NCBI GenBank assembly: GCA_026627305.1
Contig: JAPNVD010000001.1
Coordinates: 27,082 to 91,081, forward strand
Source of the DNA: Sulfolobaceae archaeon
Lineage (GTDB): Archaea > Thermoproteota > Thermoprotei_A > Sulfolobales > Sulfolobaceae
Direction: 5' to 3'
DNA length: 64,000 nt
Shown: positions 62,001 to 64,000 of the stretch, one piece after another
Layout of the letters: every line of letters starts with the position of its first letter
Numbering within the stretch: the stretch's first letter is position 1
Notes under the pieces: generated by a model
Told to the model about the DNA's origin: nothing
The model's database searches: none
The model's input: the letters and a program-made list of their open reading frames with translations, nothing else
Position numbers and translations under genes: made by a program

Positions 62001-64000
62001 ATGACGATGAGGAGAAGAAGGCATCAGTTTTAGTTTCTTGTCGTTAGTACACAAAGATGAAAAACATGAAATCGTTAAGCAAGAAGTTTTAGTTTCTTGT
62101 CGTTAGTACTCTGCGATAGAGAATGAACGAAAAAGAGGAGAAAAAGTTTTAGTTTCTTGTCGTTAGTACAGAAAAAAGAAAAAAAGATTAACTTATTGGC
62201 TCTAGTTTTAGTTTCTTGTCGTTAGTACAGTAGCAGTTGCTAGTGAGTAAACAGATATATTGAAGTTTTAGTTTCTTGTCGTTAGTACTCCTTCTAGTGT
62301 TTCTTCTTCTCCTTGCGTTAGCGGTTTTAGTTTCTTGTCGTTAGTACAGTACTTGGAAGATCTTTACAAAGAGTATAATAGGTTTTAGTTTCTTGTCGTT
62401 AGTACGCTTGAAGATTCAATTAGTATTGGTGTTGGTTCTATGTTTTAGTTTCTTGTCGTTAGTACATCCGCATTGCCTTCCCTCTAGATTAACCGGGGAG
62501 TTGTTTTAGTTTCTTGTCGTTAGTACGCTGAACGAGTTCGGGTATACTAACGCGTCAAAGGCCATGTTTTAGTTTCTTGTCGTTAGTACACTAAGCAATG
62601 TTAGCTCAATAGCTCAGGAGAACTTGTTTTAGTTTCTTGTCGTTAGTACTAATTATAACGTTGGTGCCCAAAGCAACTCAAATCGTTTTAGTTTCTTGTC
62701 GTTAGTACTAGTATAAACTTACCGTTGGCAGGAGCAGTATATTGTTTTAGTTTCTTGTCGTTAGTACATTGAAAATATATAAATTGGATCATAAGCCAAG
62801 TGTTTTAGTTTCTTGTCGTTAGTACAGTTGGAACTAGCGGTACATTAGGCGCTGCGTTTTAGTTTCTTGTCGTTAGTACGTGTTTGCGGTGAAAATTTCT
62901 GTATACTGAAAAAATGTTTTAGTTTCTTGTCGTTAGTACGTTCAACAAGCTCGTAAAAGAGCTGAAGAGGAATGGGGTTTTAGTTTCTTGTCGTTAGTAC
63001 GAGATTATCCGCCTAGAAGGCGAATCTGACAAAAGTTTTAGTTTCTTGTCGTTAGTACAGTGTTTCAATACATTAATAAGTACGCTGATGTTGTTTTAGT
63101 TTCTTGTCGTTAGTACGACTTTGGCGTGAATGTTTTGCCATAACCTGCCATCACATGTTTTAGTTTCTTGTCGTTAGTACATTCAAAATCTGAAAAAGAA
63201 ACTAATAGAGATAGATGGTTTTAGTTTCTTGTCGTTAGTACTGGAGGCTGCATGTTAACGAAGCTAAAGTCAACGACGATGTTTTAGTTTCTTGTCGTTA
63301 GTACGACGCCAACGTCATCGAGATTATCAAAGACTTAAGTTTTAGTTTCTTGTCGTTAGTACACTCTTACTCTCATTCTTCTCACCTAAGCTAATCCCGT
63401 TTTAGTTTCTTGTCGTTAGTACAAATTTATCCACCTGTGCCATCTTTTCCCCCATATGTTTTAGTTTCTTGTCGTTAGTACTTAAATTTGAATTTGAAAT
63501 ACAGCTGAGGTTTCGGTGATACGTTTTAGTTTCTTGTCGTTAGTACAGTCTGCAGATTGACTGACGTTGGATCGATAAACTGTTTTAGTTTCTTGTCGTT
63601 AGTACGAATGCCGCGCGCTTATGATGGTTGCCATCGCTGCCGTAAGGTTTTAGTTTCTTGTCGTTAGTACGTTTTGCGGATCAATGACAGGGAGTTGTGT
63701 ATTGGTTTTAGTTTCTTGTCGTTAGTACACTTTTTAGTAGAGGTGAAAAAATGGCTCAAGAAACGTTTTAGTTTCTTGTCGTTAGTACCTTTCTCCTTGC
63801 GTTTTAGCGTTTAGCGTTTCTTGTTTTAGTTTCTTGTCGTTAGTACATCTACTCCTTTTCTCTCTTTGCCCTCCAACCTTGATGTTTTAGTTTCTTGTCG
63901 TTAGTACCTGGACAAAAAGCGTCACCTTCAAAACTCGATGACGTTTTAGTTTCTTGTCGTTAGTACATCACCGCATACCCCTGTAGACAGAAAATGTGCA
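59091..64000 (-). CRISPR. CRISPR array 2: 82 repeats visible, continues past the window
   Basis: The 24-nt repeat, plus strand, begins GTTTTAGTTTCTTG and ends TCGTTAGTAC. I count 82 copies and 81 complete spacers of about 30-41 nt, plus a partial spacer at 63,967-64,000. The minus-strand repeat ends ACTAAAAC, which resembles the 3' A/T-TGAAA-C handle of Sulfolobus repeats, so crRNAs should be read right to left. The leftmost repeat (59,091-59,114) differs at two positions, as leader-distal repeats usually do, and supports that direction. One internal copy (61,908-61,931) has G7 to T. The repeat is close to one known from Sulfolobus acidocaldarius. Leader and adaptation genes lie to the right of the window. 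Confidence 0.96.

Overview
The window looks like chromosome from a thermoacidophilic crenarchaeon of the order Sulfolobales. The signs are AT-rich DNA, TATA boxes about 26 nt before many start codons with no leader, a PolB2 (Dpo2) operon, DUF973-type membrane proteins, several VapBC pairs, 24-nt CRISPR repeats with Sulfolobus-like ends, and a Cmr (type III-B) operon. I cannot name the species from sequence alone. All homology statements rest on motif reading, not on database searches.

Positions 1-12,700 hold ordinary metabolic and transport genes: an orphan 2Fe-2S subunit, a TenA/PqqC-like protein with a Ta0938-like zinc protein, an Old Yellow Enzyme type oxidoreductase, a multi-helix membrane protein, an MFS carrier, an alpha/beta hydrolase, a class I amidotransferase and a UspA protein. 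Decayed IS200/IS605 TnpB elements lie among them, followed by a VapBC pair. Positions 12,700-16,200 carry E1 alpha/beta of a 2-oxoacid dehydrogenase and a C/D box sRNA closed by a 14-bp terminal stem. Positions 16,200-18,750 are the dpo2 operon (small protein, PolB2, RecA-like protein). Positions 18,800-27,600 mix an archaeal ATPase, two radical SAM enzymes, a membrane-anchored nuclease, an Fe-type dehydrogenase, RNase HI and a PhoU-like regulator. Positions 27,600-33,600 hold a divergent acyl-CoA cluster (two crotonases and a hotdog thioesterase facing a thiolase, a DUF35 protein and a PaaK-like ligase), which suggests oxidation of an aromatic or fatty acyl-CoA. Positions 33,600-41,000 carry a DUF488 protein, an HTH regulator, transporters and two members of a lineage-specific membrane family.

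From about 41,000 to 59,000 the window becomes accessory. It contains a fragmented regulator gene, a coiled-coil PD-(D/E)XK protein, a second C/D-like sRNA copy, and a compact three-gene module at 45,464-47,370. The module encodes an HTH protein, an unknown protein and an HELLH metallopeptidase, and has a perfect inverted repeat over its promoter. Next come a 13-repeat CRISPR array and a complete cmr4-cmr5-cmr1-cmr6-cas10-cmr3 operon, then more gene remnants and a second VapBC pair. From about 59,091 to the right edge runs an array with 82 visible repeats of a different repeat family, read on the minus strand from a leader outside the window.

The most striking link is that spacer 8 of the small array (49,196-49,237) is complementary, at 32 of 42 positions, to the HTH gene of the nearby three-gene module. 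The first 20 spacer bases have only two mismatches and the flank is a TCN-type PAM. The HTH gene family is therefore probably carried by mobile elements that this lineage has been immunised against, while a diverged copy sits 3.3 kb from the array. No cas1, cas2, cas6 or type I interference genes are in the window.
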